Origin: Pectinophora gossypiella
Lineage: Eukaryota > Arthropoda > Insecta > Lepidoptera > Gelechiidae
DNA length: 64,000 nucleotides
Direction of reading: 5' to 3'
NCBI RefSeq assembly: GCF_024362695.1
Contig: NC_065414.1
Location: 3,489,501-3,553,500, forward strand
Under the pieces are notes generated by a model. That model did not search any database, was not told where the DNA came from, and saw only the letters and a list, made by a program, of their open reading frames with translations. Shown here piece after piece: positions 44,798 through 57,212 of the stretch; position 1 is the stretch's first letter; every line of letters starts with the position of its first letter. The position numbers were made by a program, and so were the translations under genes.

Positions 44798-47700
44798 CAT
44801 ATCCTTAGGCTGGTCTTCCTCTGTAGTCTCTATATCGACGCTCTCGTCGCTATCTCGATCGCTTTTAGTGGAGCGAGCGGGCGAGGAGCGGAGCGGAGAG
44901 CGGGCCGGCGAGCGGAGCGGAGAGCGGGGCGATCGCCGCGGTGAAGCAGTTGTTGGTGATCTATAGATTTTTTTTTTTATGTATTACGGGCAACTTACAA
45001 GCTACACTCTGCACTTGTAAGTTGTAGTAGCTCAATTACAAGTTGTCACAGCATGCATAGTGAACAATAAAAATAAAATATAAATATTTTAGAAAATTTA
45101 TAGAAATAAATTAAAAAATAGCAGTGCAATGTAGTAATGTAATCAAGATCATTACATCTGGCCAACATTTAGATCATATTTTGATTATACAGGATGTTAA
45201 TGCCACGGTACCGAATGCTGAGGGGGATGATTCTTCAGGTCATGATTCTGAGTTACTAATTAATACGGGTTATAGTCGTGAGTTTATGTTTACTCAAGAT
45301 ATCCGACAGCAATTTTACAAGTAATAAGTAGCTAAATTACATAGTGTATTAGCCAATAACAGGATAGGTATCATAATAGATTGAATTATCTATTGAACCG
45401 AAATTAAAAATAAAAAACAGTACCAAACAAAGTTGCATGAACCATGCACTAACTTAAATGTGCAAACGAGTAAATACATACTAGTTTAAAAAGAAGAATA
45501 ATAAGAATACAAAAATAAAATAAAAAGAATACTTACTTAAAAAAAAATAAGTTTAAAAAGAAATATGAAAAAAATATTAAAAAATAAATATATATTTTTT
45601 TGCATCTTTATCCGTTACCTGGTAGGCGATCGCGATGACGTCATGACAGGCGAAAGTTGCGGCGAGTCGAGGCGACGCACAGGTCGGAACGCGCGCGGCT
45701 CCTCCATCGCGCCCACAGAACTCAACGCTGTTAGCGCCCCTGTACAACACACAACCATGAACTTTCCAGGCCAGGTCCCTCAAGAACAACATAGATGGCG
45801 CTGTAAAGATTTTCCTTCGTTTAACCTTCAATTTCATGGACAATAGACTATGGTATAAATGATGACCCTTTTTAATACACCCAGGCATAATTACATCTTC
45901 CACCGTCCTCTCAGACGACGCCCTGAGCCGAGGTTCGCGCCCAACTGGGCACCCTCAGGCCTGTTGTCTTAAACGTTGTACCGGGTGAGAGCCTTCAGCT
46001 CTCCCCATTTGTCCGGCCAAGTAGTTAATGCCATCTGCGGCAAATCTACAATAAGTCACGTCAAAACAAAAAAAAACATCTTCCACCCATTATTATTCGG
46101 ATCAAAATAAAGAGAAGCAATATAGGTAGTAAGTAACATATTTCTATACATGTGATCCAAATATCAAGCAACAATTATTATTTTATACATGCTTGTCATT
46201 ACATTGTATTTTTGACAAATTATGTGCCCAAGTCTAATTTATTCGTAGACCCAAGTACCTAATGAGAAAATAGGTAATTAATTATCACGTATAGACACAT
46301 ATAGACTCATTTTAGATATTTTTGATGAATAGACGCTGTAATTTGGACTTAAATAAAAACTTGTATGGGCGCTCGCCATTGTTCTTTCGATAGGTATATA
46401 TACGAGTACTAAGTACATGGATTTCGTATGATTTTCATTATTTATTTGTTAAAAATAAACCATGCGGTTTACAGAAAATTAGCCCTAAACGACAGCCAAT
46501 AAGTCATAATTACAATTATTATAGATACTTAAACAGTATATTCAATTAATCACATACTTAGTTACCGTTTTTAGAGTTCCGTAGCCAAATGGCCAAAAAC
46601 GAAACCCTTGTTTATATTGTAAGACTTTCATTTTAATTATATTTTGACGTCTCGTGTACATAAAACAGTGGCAAAAAATATATTTGAATATGGAAATATT
46701 CCCGGGCCCATCACTGCATGTAACCACTCCTACAACCTAAACTCACCTGGCGTCCAAAGCGTAGGCTTCAACCAGGGTATAGCATACGGCAGGGGCAGTC
46801 GAGCCCCCCACACGTAGTCGGCCAGGCGGGGGACCGGAGCGTGGGCCCCCGGGGGGCTCGCAGCGGCCCGCTTAGCCTCCACCACTTCAGGCTCTGGCCT
46901 GCGGAATGGGACTCTTCTGTGGCACAATTTTAGGCTGAACTTTGTGGAACGATTTTTTTATGTAATTAAGTATTTTTAGCATTATTATCATCACATGTCT
47001 ACTGAAATATGTTGCTGGTGTTCTTAAGGTTCTGAAATTTGTGGCAACAGTTTTCTTCTATCGTGTGGGTTGTGAAGTGGATTACCAACCTCATCAACCC
47101 TGGTGTCAGGGTTACTATTGAGCCGCCAAAGGCCCTGACATGGCTCATGTAACGATTACATACTTACATCAGTAAGTAGTAACCGGGACCAACGGCTTAA
47201 CGTGCCATCCGAAGCACGGATCATCTTACTTTTGGACAATCAGGTGATCAGCCTGTAATGTCCTTACCAAACTAGGGATCACAAAGTAATTTTTGTGGTA
47301 CGTCCCCACAGGGATTCGAACCCGGGATCTCCGGATCGTGAGGCCAACGCTCAACCACTAGACCACGGAGGTCGTTTGATGGCAACAGTGCTAGAGACTA
47401 AAGGCATCTGCTAACTTACGTCAATGTTATTTTCAAAGTCTCCATAATGTTCTTGAAAGTACTAACGCTTTCGTAATGAATAGGAAAAAAACACGGCAGT
47501 TGGGGTTGTTTCTAAAATGTTTCATATACTAAAACTGACAAATTAATATCCCATACCCTTTTAAGTCACGACGAATTTATTAAAAACATCATAGAAGGGA
47601 AGCTACAAGGAAAGAGAGGAAGGATAAGACCAAGAAGAGCTTACAAGGAACAGATTAAAGAGAAGTTGAACGTCGGGTCTTATAAGGTAGTGATAGAATT

Positions 47701-50700
47701 AGCCTTTATAACTACACACTCAAGTCGTCAGGCCAGCTTTATCGTGTGCCATGTGACCGGACCTTCAAGTCGAAGTTCGGTATCGCCAGCTACATCAGAA
47801 CCCACCACAACAACGACCCGGGATATTCAGTAGTTGCCGTCACCAGATACGGTTTGGAGGACATTATGATATTTTTAAATCGAAAATGAATCTGTCTTGG
47901 ACGGACTTGAACCCGCAGCTCTTGTCTCTCGGGTTCTCCACCTGTCCATCGTGTCCATGTATCATCGTATGTATAAAGATCGAAAGAATTTCGCATGGAC
48001 AGGTGGAGGACCCGGTGTTGTAATGATTAACACGCTTGTCCCGGCTTGACAAGAGCTGCGGGTTCAAGTTCCATCTGAGTCAGAAAAAAATCACTGCAGG
48101 TCTCTCTCTCTCTTTCTGCCACTCCTCCCGATCCAGGGCAACAATAAGTCATATAAAAAAAAATCCTTACCGAGCAGCAGACAGCATCCTCTTCCTGGTA
48201 CCTCCATTGAACATAGCTTTGACGTCTTCCCACGCGTGGACTACCTCATCCGGAGGCGTCCCACTGAGCTTCATGTGCCGCCTCCAGGAGTTGAAGTTGG
48301 CTGCATCAGGTTGTACGTATTTGTCACCAGGACCGACACGGTGCGAGTGGAATATGAACTTGTTTGGGGAGAAGAACAGACCGCAGTACGCGCACTTAAT
48401 GCATTTCGCTCGGGATGAATTGTACCTGTTGAAAAGGAAGAAGGTGTCTTGACAGAAGAAGAGGGAGGCAACTTAGGGATATATCTAACTAGAACATCAT
48501 AGTACAGTCATGAGCTATATCATGTACCCACTTTAGAACCCTGTCGCACTATCATATTTGACATTTAATGAGGCTTATGGTTTAATTAAGTAGTCAGAAA
48601 AGTTAATGTGACATGGTTGCAAAGTGTATACATATTAGTACTCGTGACTGTACATAGTGTAAATAATTGACAGATGTCCTGTTGAGAGACGTGAAGTGAG
48701 GCAGTGTTTATACAACTACGTATACATGGTCGCGCCACCATGTTGTCGTAGTGAGATAATTCCCTCATTGAACTGATAAGGGTTTTGTTTTTTCCCTTTT
48801 GAGGTACGAAAATCTAAAAATTACTTATTATCGTCACATACCAAAAACCACGCAAACGCATTTTGGAGAAATCTCATTCTAGTTTTCTTCAACAAAACCA
48901 CGATTTCTTATAACCAAAATTATAGTGGGTATAAATTAAGACCACAAATTTTGACCTGAAATTACCACGGTAATATGTAATCTTCTTCTTCTATCGTGTA
49001 AGTTATGGGGTGGAACAAACATCAACCCAGGGTTATTATTGAGCCGTGAAAAGTCCCTGACATGACTCTTGTAAGGACTTCGTCAGTAACTTACATCAGT
49101 AAGTAGTGTTAGATAGAAAAAAATCGATCGACCTAATATCGACTGATACATCACTATGCTAATGAACGTCACAACACTAGTTGACATACTTTGACAGGCC
49201 TAATTCTTACTATATACGTTCCACTGCTGGGCATAGTTTTCCCCTCAATCAACCGGAAGGGGATATGGCGCATTCTCCACCACGCTGCTCCACTGCGGGT
49301 TGGAGAAGGTGTTTTTACGGCTAATAGCCGGGACCAACAGCTTTAACGTGCCCTCCGAAGCACGGAATCATCTTACTTTTTCAGACAATCAGGTGATTGA
49401 AGCCTGAAAAGTCCTTACCAAAAAAAGGACAGTAGAAAGGACTGTTTAATAGTAGTAACTGTGTAAAATGCTGTCTTACCTGGCCGGCAGGAAAGCCCCA
49501 CGGCAGCCCCAGGCGCACTCATGATGCACGGCAAACGCGAAGTCATCAGGTAGCCGCGGCGGCGCGTTGTCCCCCAGGAATGACTTGCACAGCCGCTCCG
49601 CTTCCCGGCGCGTTATCATACCTATTCATGACATCAAATACACTTACAATACAAATACACTTTATGACTTACTTTATTATATCATGATGAGATAATAATT
49701 CCTCATCATCAATTTAAGAGCCACCCTCTTGTCGGTGCAGCATTTTCCATGCTACTTTTTTATGGAAAAATAGGGCAGTAGTTTCCCTCTTGCCTTTCGC
49801 CCCGCAGTACTCTGTCTGACGCAAGTGGGATGGCGCCCAGAGTAGTCTATTGCAAAGCCATACTAGGACTCCTGTCTTCCGCCTCTGAATAGTACTGACA
49901 GTTACTGCTGCCCTCTGTCAGGTAATAATTAAAACACATAATAACGGGTTCTTACCGCGTTTAAATCAGGGATATGAGACTCCCGATATTTCGACACTGT
50001 ACTGTGTGAGTGTGCTGAGTGTCTTGCAACAGTGTCGAAATTTCGGGAGTCTCATATCCCTGATTTAAACGCGGTAAGAACCCGTTATTATGTGTTTTAA
50101 ATTAATTATGATAATAACCGCGTAAACTTAAAACAATGTATGATGAGATAATGGAAAAAATCATCATATCTCTAGCCTTATCCAGTTCTTCACAGAGTCC
50201 ACATACCTAACCTGAAGATTTGACAGGTTTTTTACAGAAGTGACTGCCTATCTGACCTTCCAATTCGCGATAGGAAAACCAGTCTAATAAAGATTAGGTC
50301 ACATCCCTCCGAAATGCATTTTTCGGGAATGTGGGTTTCCTCAAGATGTTCCTTTCCTTCACCTTCAAGAAATTTATCTTTAACCTGTACTAAGTCACAT
50401 ACTAAAGTAAAAAAGTAACACAGCATCACGGAAGCGACCTCGTTGCTAGTTGCTGTTAACCGGGCAGAAATACTGGAAACCACGTGATATCATTATAAAT
50501 AATCCAAACATAAATTGAAACTCATTGAGTTGAGTTCAGTGGTTCAGAGCCCAAACCAGGATTCGAACCCGTGAGACTAGGATGTTAAATCACGCGTGCT
50601 CCGAACAAAGCGATCATGGATTGATAATTGTATTAAATAAGTCCCTTGTAAACATCTAAGTATCTACTACCGAGCCGAGGGAAGTGCAGGTACTTTAAAA

Positions 50701-52355
50701 TTAAGTCAATATTCAGCAAAGATTTAGTTTGCGGTGCGTCGCGCGAATTGTAACTCGCATTCGAACCCGTCAGTAAAACGTCAGTCGTGCCCTTAAAAGT
50801 AATTCTTGACCAGGGCTATCCTGGAGTAAATAGTTGTCGGAATAAAAACATTGGCCCCGATTCCTGCAGACACCTCCTAATTTTACTTTAAGTTATACCT
50901 GTCATTTTCTTATCCACCGAAAAGGAAAGGGACGGATGATTGACAGCTCTTAATTTTAGGAAGAATGAGTAAATTAATGAGTAACCCGGGCGAATCAAAA
51001 ACGTATCTCGCTGGTATGCAAACCGTTTGAAGTGTGCTGTCAACTTAATTCTGTCGGGTTATTGGCCAATGTAAAATTTTTAGACGGTTATTTTAGATTT
51101 GTGCTTAAAATTGACGCGAGTTCCATAAATTTTATGCTTGTCGATTACCCGCCCCTTTCCTTGTCGGCGGATAAGAAAATGACAGATATAACTTAAAATA
51201 AAATTAGATGGTATTTACAGGAATTAGCACCATTAACTCACCACATCTCCTCGAAGACACAGGCATGGCGCCAGCTCTCCTCAGTATCTCTAACTGCACG
51301 GGAGTACATTGCACACAGGTAATGCCTAAAGCCACTCTTCTATTATGAATCTCGTTGTAAGAGAACTGCTTCAGAAGAGTGTTGGAGATCTGAGCGAGAC
51401 AGAGTCTCTCTACTCCCTCTATCACGAGCGAGACGATTGGTACACCATAGAGGAGGACAGTGCCAACCTGACGGAAAGAAAAAAAACAAATACTTAATAA
51501 AAATATTTTCTCCCCATCCCGTCAACATCCCGAAACATCAACATAAACAGCTTATATACGTCCCACTGTTGGGCACAGGCCTCCCCTCAATCAACCGGAG
51601 AGGGTATGGAGCATACTCCACCACGCTGCTCCACTGCGGGTTGGTGGAGGTGTTTCTACGGCGAATAGCCGGGACCAACGGCATAACGTGCTGCAGGCAG
51701 CAGGTGAATTACCAACGATAAAAGAAGAAAAAGTGTTAACTTTTGTACATTAATAAAAAAATCCTTCCTTTTCTAAATTTTTTTGCAGATATTTAATTAA
51801 ATAAGTAAAATTTGTGTTTTGTTATGTCATATTATGTAAATCAATTGAAGATAATGTTGTTAAAGTCAATCAAGACACAGATCGAAACTCGACCGTGTTT
51901 AAGGAAACATAAATAGATAAATACATTGAAAAACTTGTTAATATACGTACTTTTATGTTTAAGTATTTTTATTTTTTTAAAGAACGTCTAGGGCCCTGTA
52001 CCGAGGTTTTTCTTGCAGCTCCTTTTCCCCGGCTATAAAGGTTGTGAGAAGCTGCAGTAGTTTTAGGCGGATGAGACGTTCGTTATGTAAAAATTGACGA
52101 TTCAAAGTGCAACTATGTTACCTACTGAATAAACATATTTTTGAATTTGAATTTGAATTTAAGGAAAGACACGGTGTAGGAATAAAAGCTGAATGAAATA
52201 TTCTCAAATTAAATGTGATCAGTTCATGAACCTACATAATGATAATAAAGATTCATTTTTACCTGATTCGGTTTACTGTTGAGTTGTAGAGCTTTGTGTT
52301 CAGTTCGTGGTTTGAGGGTCTCCCGTGGTGACATAGCCAGGTTCGTAGCTTCCAT
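44798..52355 (-). CDS. fuss: Fussel/CORL (SKOR) Ski-Sno family transcriptional corepressor
   Basis: Seven coding exons: 52355-52263, 51467-51242, 49621-49480, 48425-48171, 46916-46747, 45739-45619 and 44960-44798. All have AG/GT borders and matching phases (0,1,2,2,1,2,0), totalling 390 codons. The ATG is one base into its exon (TTCTTCACAG|AATGG). Residues about 32-130 are the Ski/Sno/DHD domain (LLYGVPIVSLVIEG, RRVALGITCVQCTPVQLEIL, ITRREAERLCKSFLG). About 135-235 are the SAND-like Smad4-binding domain (HHECAWGCRGAFLPAR, CIKCAYCGLFFSPNKFIFHS, QPDAANFNSWRRHMKL, AWEDVKAMFNGG). A Pro-rich part and an RSPRSPLRSP arginine-serine stretch follow, then acidic ESVDIETTEED. Family members bind Smads and repress TGF-beta/BMP targets in nuclei, mostly of neurons. 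The 3' end lies beyond 44798. Confidence 0.92.
44991..45024. repeat. Short perfect hairpin beside a fuss acceptor
   Basis: CAACTTACAAG and CTTGTAAGTTG surround a 12-base loop. It lies about 30 bp upstream (in transcript sense) of the acceptor at 44961, in the branch-site neighbourhood. Confidence 0.5.
45755..46200 (-). repeat. THAP-transposon-related repeat, inverted
   Basis: On the minus strand GATGTAATTATGCCTGGGTG and TATTAAAAAGGGTCATC match THAP start relics, with a short frame MEDVIMPGCIKKGHH. TTATTATTCGGATCAAAATA (46090 on plus) is the inverted flank seen at 34980. It abuts the fuss exon 45739-45619. Confidence 0.55.
47052..47379 (-). mobile_element. SINE family B with TGGCAACAGT duplication
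   Basis: Full-length inverted copy; head ACCTCCGTGGTCTAGTGGTT on the minus strand, 3' end TCGTGTGGG on plus. TGGCAACAGT occurs at 47042-47051 and 47380-47389. It is in a fuss intron in the same orientation as the gene. Confidence 0.92.
47584..47860 (+). pseudogene. LINE open reading frame relic with zinc-finger-like end
   Basis: The plus strand reads IEGKLQGKRGRIRPRRAYKE and, after a frame shift, LYRVPCDRTFKSKFGIAS with YIRTHHNND, the Cys..Phe..Ser..His..His ending common in some non-LTR elements. It is antisense to fuss and non-functional. Confidence 0.65.
48503..48652. mobile_element. Tc1-like MITE, TACAGTCATGAGC family
   Basis: Ends TACAGTCATGAGC and CTCGTGACTGTA; body TCATGTACCCACTTTAGAAC and GTTAATGTGACATGG. 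Terminal TA fits a TA target. Inverted relative to the copies at 57213 and 62191. Confidence 0.8.
48980..49110 (-). repeat. SINE family B, 3' fragment
   Basis: CTATCGTGTAAGTTATGGGG, AACCCAGGGTTATTATTGAG and CTTACATCAGTAAGTAGT in the inverted family order, with deletions. Confidence 0.65.
49206..49425 (-). mobile_element. SINE family D
   Basis: Same body as at 34748 (CCACTGCTGGGC ... ACCAACAGCTTTAACGTGCC ... TTTTTCAGACAATCAGGTGA on plus), here extending further into the part shared with family B. Confidence 0.78.
49703..49920 (-). repeat. Retroposon fragment, as at 25052
   Basis: CTCATCATCAATTTAAGAGC, GCAGTACTCTGTCTGACGC and GTGGGATGGCGCCCAGAG are shared; this copy extends about 60 bp further to ACTGCTGCCCTCTGTCAG. 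Confidence 0.65.
49927..50141. mobile_element. Palindromic hairpin MITE, intact copy
   Basis: Arms of about 80 bp (AATTAAAACACATAATAACG through GAGACTCCCGATATTTCGAC) are almost perfectly inverted around a short GTGTGAGTGTGCTGAGTG centre, ending near 50103. GATAATAACCGCGTAAACTT follows, as after the copy at 4058. It lies in the fuss intron 49622-51241. Confidence 0.82.
50196..50370 (-). repeat. SINE family C, 3' half
   Basis: Inverted: CTAACCTGAAGATTTGACAG, AAGTGACTGCCTATCTGACC and ATGCATTTTTCGGGAATGTG. The head is missing. Confidence 0.75.
50852..51232. mobile_element. MITE of the GGCCCCGATTCCTG family at a fuss splice donor
   Basis: Ends TGGCCCCGATTCCTGCAGAC and AGGAATTAGCACCA. The fuss donor (GTGAGTTAA on minus from 51241) runs directly into the element's end at 51232, leaving nine intron bases. 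Confidence 0.88.
51550..51712 (-). mobile_element. SINE family D
   Basis: TATATACGTCCCACTGTTGG, TCCACCACGCTGCTCCACTG and GCCGGGACCAACGG on plus; the core is truncated after AACGTGC. Confidence 0.75.
51983..52163 (+). repeat. LINE 3' end, second family
   Basis: GAACGTCTAGGGCCCTGTAC, GAAGCTGCAGTAGTTTTAGG and GATGAGACGTTCGTTATG, ending in a GAATTT hexamer tail. Antisense to fuss. Confidence 0.8.
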
Positions 52356-52414
52356 TCTGTGAAGAAAATACACCATAATTAGTCAATTATGATTTAAACC
52401 AAGTAAAGGAAAGA

Positions 52415-52649
52415 CGTGTCGTTCAGCTGCTTGTCTTCCCGGGCATGTCGTAAAAACCGACAGAGGGATTGCGTCCTCTAACATGATGGACTAATGTTAT
52501 GGGCGATAGGCTGATCCCTTATCACCATAAGGTTCATCATATCCATCTTAGGACTTCGTATCAACAGTGGCTGCAAGTTGTCTTTGATTACTTGTGGCTC
52601 TGCCCACCCCATTTGGGATTACGGGCGTGAGTTTATGTATGTATGTATG
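52415..52649 (+). mobile_element. RTE-type LINE 3' end with TAAAGGAAAGAC duplication
   Basis: The 3' end CTCTGCCCACCCCATTTGGG followed by GGCGTGAGTTTATG and an ATGT tail is RTE-like. TAAAGGAAAGAC occurs on both sides (52403 and 52650). It lies just upstream of the first fuss coding exon. Confidence 0.8.
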
Positions 52650-52659
52650 TAAAGGAAAG

Positions 52660-55600
52660 ACAACTTAATTTTTTCACTTTGATATTTTTGTGTTTTCCGA
52701 CGGGATTCGACGAATAGGGAGCGCACGAACCAAGTAGTTTATGCCATTTGCGGCGGCATTTAAGTCACATAACTAAATATTATTATAATATTTTTATATT
52801 ATTTCTGATAATAAACACATTTTTGTTTTATTTTTTGATAAAGAAACGATCTAAGTACTTTATATAAAGCATGACTTCTCAAAAGATACTAATTTATGAT
52901 AAGGAAAACATTTAAGTTTAATCCAATATAACAATACATTAAACAGCATTAACAATAATGACTACATTTACCGCGCCATAACGCGCACAGTGGTTCGACG
53001 CACAAAATAATTAGGGCAAAAGTGGAAACAATTTGCGGCAAAAGTGATCGTTTCTGCAAATACAATGTGACAAAGGATCATTTGCACAAATAGCCAGTTT
53101 GCGTGTGAACTCGGTGTATCGAATATCAATTGGCGTTGTTGGGGGCGGTAATGTGAATCTCGCCCCCAGCCGTCGGGCGAATTCCTCCTGTAGGAAGTCG
53201 TTATCGGTACTGAGATTCATATACCCTTTTGTATCGAGTTCTAGTTTAAATAATACTGTAGAATAATATGCAGTATGTTATTGGTGTTGCCAACATAAAA
53301 TAATAATTTTAAAAAAGTTTATTGCATTATCTTTTGGTACATAGTTTTGACTGGCTTTTCAGAAAAGATAAGCTTGTATTAGGTGACTCCGCTCTTCCAT
53401 AACAATTTTCGTAATTGTACCTTACACTAAAACATCAAAGTCATAAGTAGTAAGTATACTATTAAATCGTCAGACTATGACAAAATGTAAGATATTTTTA
53501 AACTGAAAAACAACAAGGCAATTCTTCAATTACACATTAACAAACAATACAAAATTACCTAAAACAATTTTATTATTAAACAACAAAAGGCTCAATATTA
53601 AATGAACTCTTATTTTTACAATAAAGACACCATAACGAATCGTTTAAATGTAACAAAATATGTCACCGCTGTAAAGTGATAAATCACCACTTTAAATGTT
53701 TACCAACCCTAATGTTAAAAATCAACATAGGGTTGGTAACAGACCCTTTAAAATAAGACAACAAGAGGGTAGCGGAAGAATGAAGATGAATCAACATGGA
53801 TTAATAGATTTTTAAGGTACAGTAGAAAATAACTAAGTTGTCCCTATTTTCAAACTAAGATTATTTTAGAAATGAACAAGTACATAGACTGGAATATTTT
53901 TTTAAAAAAAGGTAAGTTAAATGGTCAAAAAGAAAGTTAAATAAGTATTAAATATATTTTTTTGAAAATTTGGGAAGTAAAATAAACAATCCACTTGAAG
54001 ACTTTTAGCTGCTTTCACGCTAACGAAATAGCAGCGTGGGCGCCACGGGCAGGATTATTCTCATATTCGCACAGCATTGGGCACTCAGCGGTCCAGGCGA
54101 TCAATGTATAACAGTTAGTTATCGCTCCGCTGATATAAACGCTTGTGTGAAGAAAGCCGAAACAATAAAAAACTATACAAAAAAAACAAGAACATAATAA
54201 AAGAAAATCTAATGACTACCCTCACCTTCTTCTTGATATTTTTTCTACAAAAAAAAATATATATTTTAATTCGCCATTTTTTTCCTATGGGATATGATTA
54301 GTCAATTTTCGTCCCCTGCACAGTGGGTCGAGAAATGACGGCACCCGCCAACATAATTGATTAACAAACGACATCACATTACGGTAACGATTGCATATGG
54401 TACTTTCGAAGGGCGTGATTTGCCCCATTTTGTGGTGATTTTGTGAATAAATTAGTTTGTATCGCTTACATTATTCGTTTAATGGCCCAAAATGGTGTAA
54501 TTTAGGAAATATTGTATTAAATAATTGAGACTTTCTATAGAGTAGAGAATTTAATACCTATTTTATTACAAGTCGTAGTATTTAAAAGTGTTTTCTGAAA
54601 AAAAAACCTAGGCTCACTACAAAATATATACTAAAACAAAAATAATAACAAAACAGGCCAATTTTTATTCACACTTCATTATTCAAAAAAATGTATTAGT
54701 CTATTTATAAAACCTTCATAATTAGGAAAGTAAAAGATGCACTTTGGAAAACGATTGTGAGACAACCATTACATCCGGGGTTTACTCACCCCTCATTTTT
54801 TTTACAACAACACCAAATTATTCAGTATGATGCAACAAGACTAGACATACTTTCGAGATATTAATCACATTCGCAATTTCACGGTTCAGCTGTCAACAGT
54901 CGAATTCGCGAACAATGTATTTTATAAAACTTGCTAGTAATTAATCCAAGATGAGGCCATATGGTGGCGATACTTTGGGGCAAGTTCGGGGCTAGCAGGG
55001 GCAAGTGTGGGGCAAGTAACCCCAGGGGACAGCACATGTGTGGCACTTGTATCGGAACTAATCGTTTTTAGGTGAATCTGCTGCGTTTTTGCACGGTTGC
55101 AAGGATTATTATGATTGTTTTTTTGAGAGGTCGCGTTAGGTACGGACCACTGGGTTATGAATTACAGGTGGTTCAAAACATGTGTGTAACTAGGGTTTTG
55201 ACACAATAAAGACATCAATTTTCGCATTTATCTTAGTTATTAATTAATACAAAGCTTGATGATAAGACGAAGATGAAGTCACTTTTAAAGATTCACGCAC
55301 TTTATACATTAAGGTCAATGTGAGGCAGACCGTCTGGGCTAAAAACTTTTGTATTAACAATACAATACAATACAAAAGCTCTTTATTGCTCTTTATTTTA
55401 TTTTATTTTTCTTTACTCTTTATTTGTACTGGAAATAACTTTTTGTTTTGGCGCTTATGAAAGATTCACGCGCTTTATATCATTTTTAGACTTGTAAAAT
55501 ATTATAACCAAGTAATTTGTCTGTCATATTCGATCACATGACTTGCTCTACATATTAAAATATCATTTTAAGGTACCTTCTGGGCGATGTTGCGGGCAAG

Positions 55601-56835
55601 TCTGGAGCCAAGAGCAAACCCATCAAAAGTATAAGAAAAATAAATAAATCCAACCAAACTCTAATTTTACAACAGTATGCCGGTCTTCCCCAAAGTCACC
55701 TTAGTAAAAATAAAAAAATATTTTTTAACGGCTTGAAAATAAAAAAATATTCTATGTACTTCCCTAAGTCTTCAACTATCTCCGTACCAAATTTAATCTA
55801 AATCAGTTCAGTAGCTTTAAATGTGAAGCGGTAACAGACAGACAGAGTTACTTTCGCATTTATAAGTGCGGAAGTATGGATTACCCACTGGCATAACGAA
55901 CTTGGCTTTATGTGTGTATTCTCTGTCTTCCTGCAGATTATGTGCTTTAAGTTTATGTGTGCACCTGCTACATAAACTATGGAACAAACATCAAGCACAA
56001 ACCAAGTCATACAGTTTAACTATATAGCTGTGTATTAAATAGTATTGCTCCTACAAAGACCGAGTGAATCTCAGAGGAACACTTGCCTAAGGAACGAATA
56101 GGATTTTAGTTGGGACACCATGATTTTTTGCTTTTTGGACAAGTTTTCTATAATATATTTATATAATTCTATTACACTATCTGTACTATACCCAATGCGA
56201 CATTGTACTTAACATAAATGTGATTAAATATTTTATAAATAAAAGTAAAGATAACATCTAGTACCCATTGAAGTAATTTAGTGACCGTTCTGTGAATTTC
56301 GCCTTTTAGTGCATTATGAAGCTGTTGTTTTCTTGAACCGCCACAGATGGTCGAAACGCTCAATACCGCGGCGCGGTTGTAATGCAGACCTGGCTGATAT
56401 TGCTACTTGATATTAAAAAGAAACTCATCTAGATCAAATTTTATTAAATAAAATAGAAACATTAAAATGACAAGGCAGATCCTAACATCGCATTTCTGTA
56501 GCAAATAGTAAAAAATTGAATTGCATTTTAGATGTTTACGAAAATTGTCCAGTAAACACTCAAAATTAGAGGCACCCCACAGTCCCCTACACTTGAGGCA
56601 CACAAAGCGTCGAGTGTCCCCTTTAGTTACGGATTATCCGCAGAAGTGCACAACATGTTGTCAATACGATCGCTTGTGGGGTACTGTTGGCATATCACCG
56701 ATTTGTTTAGAATAGTGAACGGTGGAGTCCTCACTGTGTAGTGAAGTGAAGTATGTCCGTGTAGTGAAGTATGAAACGGAGAACTATTACCCTTATGAAA
56801 AAAAATCAGCTTGTGAGTACATAAGCTCGCGACTA
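52660..56835. other. AT-rich region upstream of fuss coding start
   Basis: No coding exon is supported. A possible small MITE at 54007-54165 has loosely inverted GCTTTCACGCTAACG and GTGTGAAGAAAGC. A GC-rich minus-strand frame at 53220-53011 (starting MNLSTDNDFLQEEF) shows no family. A fuss 5' UTR exon may be hidden here or beyond. Confidence 0.4.
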
Positions 56836-56839
56836 CATC

Positions 56840-57020
56840 TCAAGTCTAAATTAAAATGTCCTTAGAAAAGGTTCAGTACGATCTACTCTGAACCGGCGTG
56901 CGAGTATGAAACGATTGATGAAGATGGAGGAAACAAAAGAAGTGTGTCAGGATCGAAACAAATTGAATTCCATAGCCTCTGCTTACCCCGTTGGGAAATA
57001 GGCGTAAGTTTATTTATATA
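56840..57020 (+). repeat. RTE-type LINE 3' end
   Basis: AAAGGTTCAGTACGATCTAC, GAACCGGCGTGCGAGTATGA and the terminal CTCTGCTTACCCCGTTGGGA followed by AGGCGTAAGTTTATTTAT. The complement is at 60046-60205. Confidence 0.7.
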
Positions 57021-57212
57021 TGAACTAAGTACCCACACCGCACCAAGCTTCCTGTTGAGGTTCCTGTTCCTGTGACCAACGTGACAGGTGGTGGAGTCGT
57101 ATCGCAGTCAACTGTGTAAGTGAAAACTGCACTTATGATAAATTAATAACTCATTGGTGCAAGTCCAGTACCGGAGTTCGAACCTGCTCTCTCCGATTGA
57201 AGCAAGCCGGTG

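Noticed and set aside
53011..53220. 69-codon minus-strand frame upstream of fuss as a possible extra fuss exon
   Set aside because: Its sequence resembles no Ski-family N-terminus. The firm exon at 52355 already starts with a well-placed ATG, and no matching donor was found.
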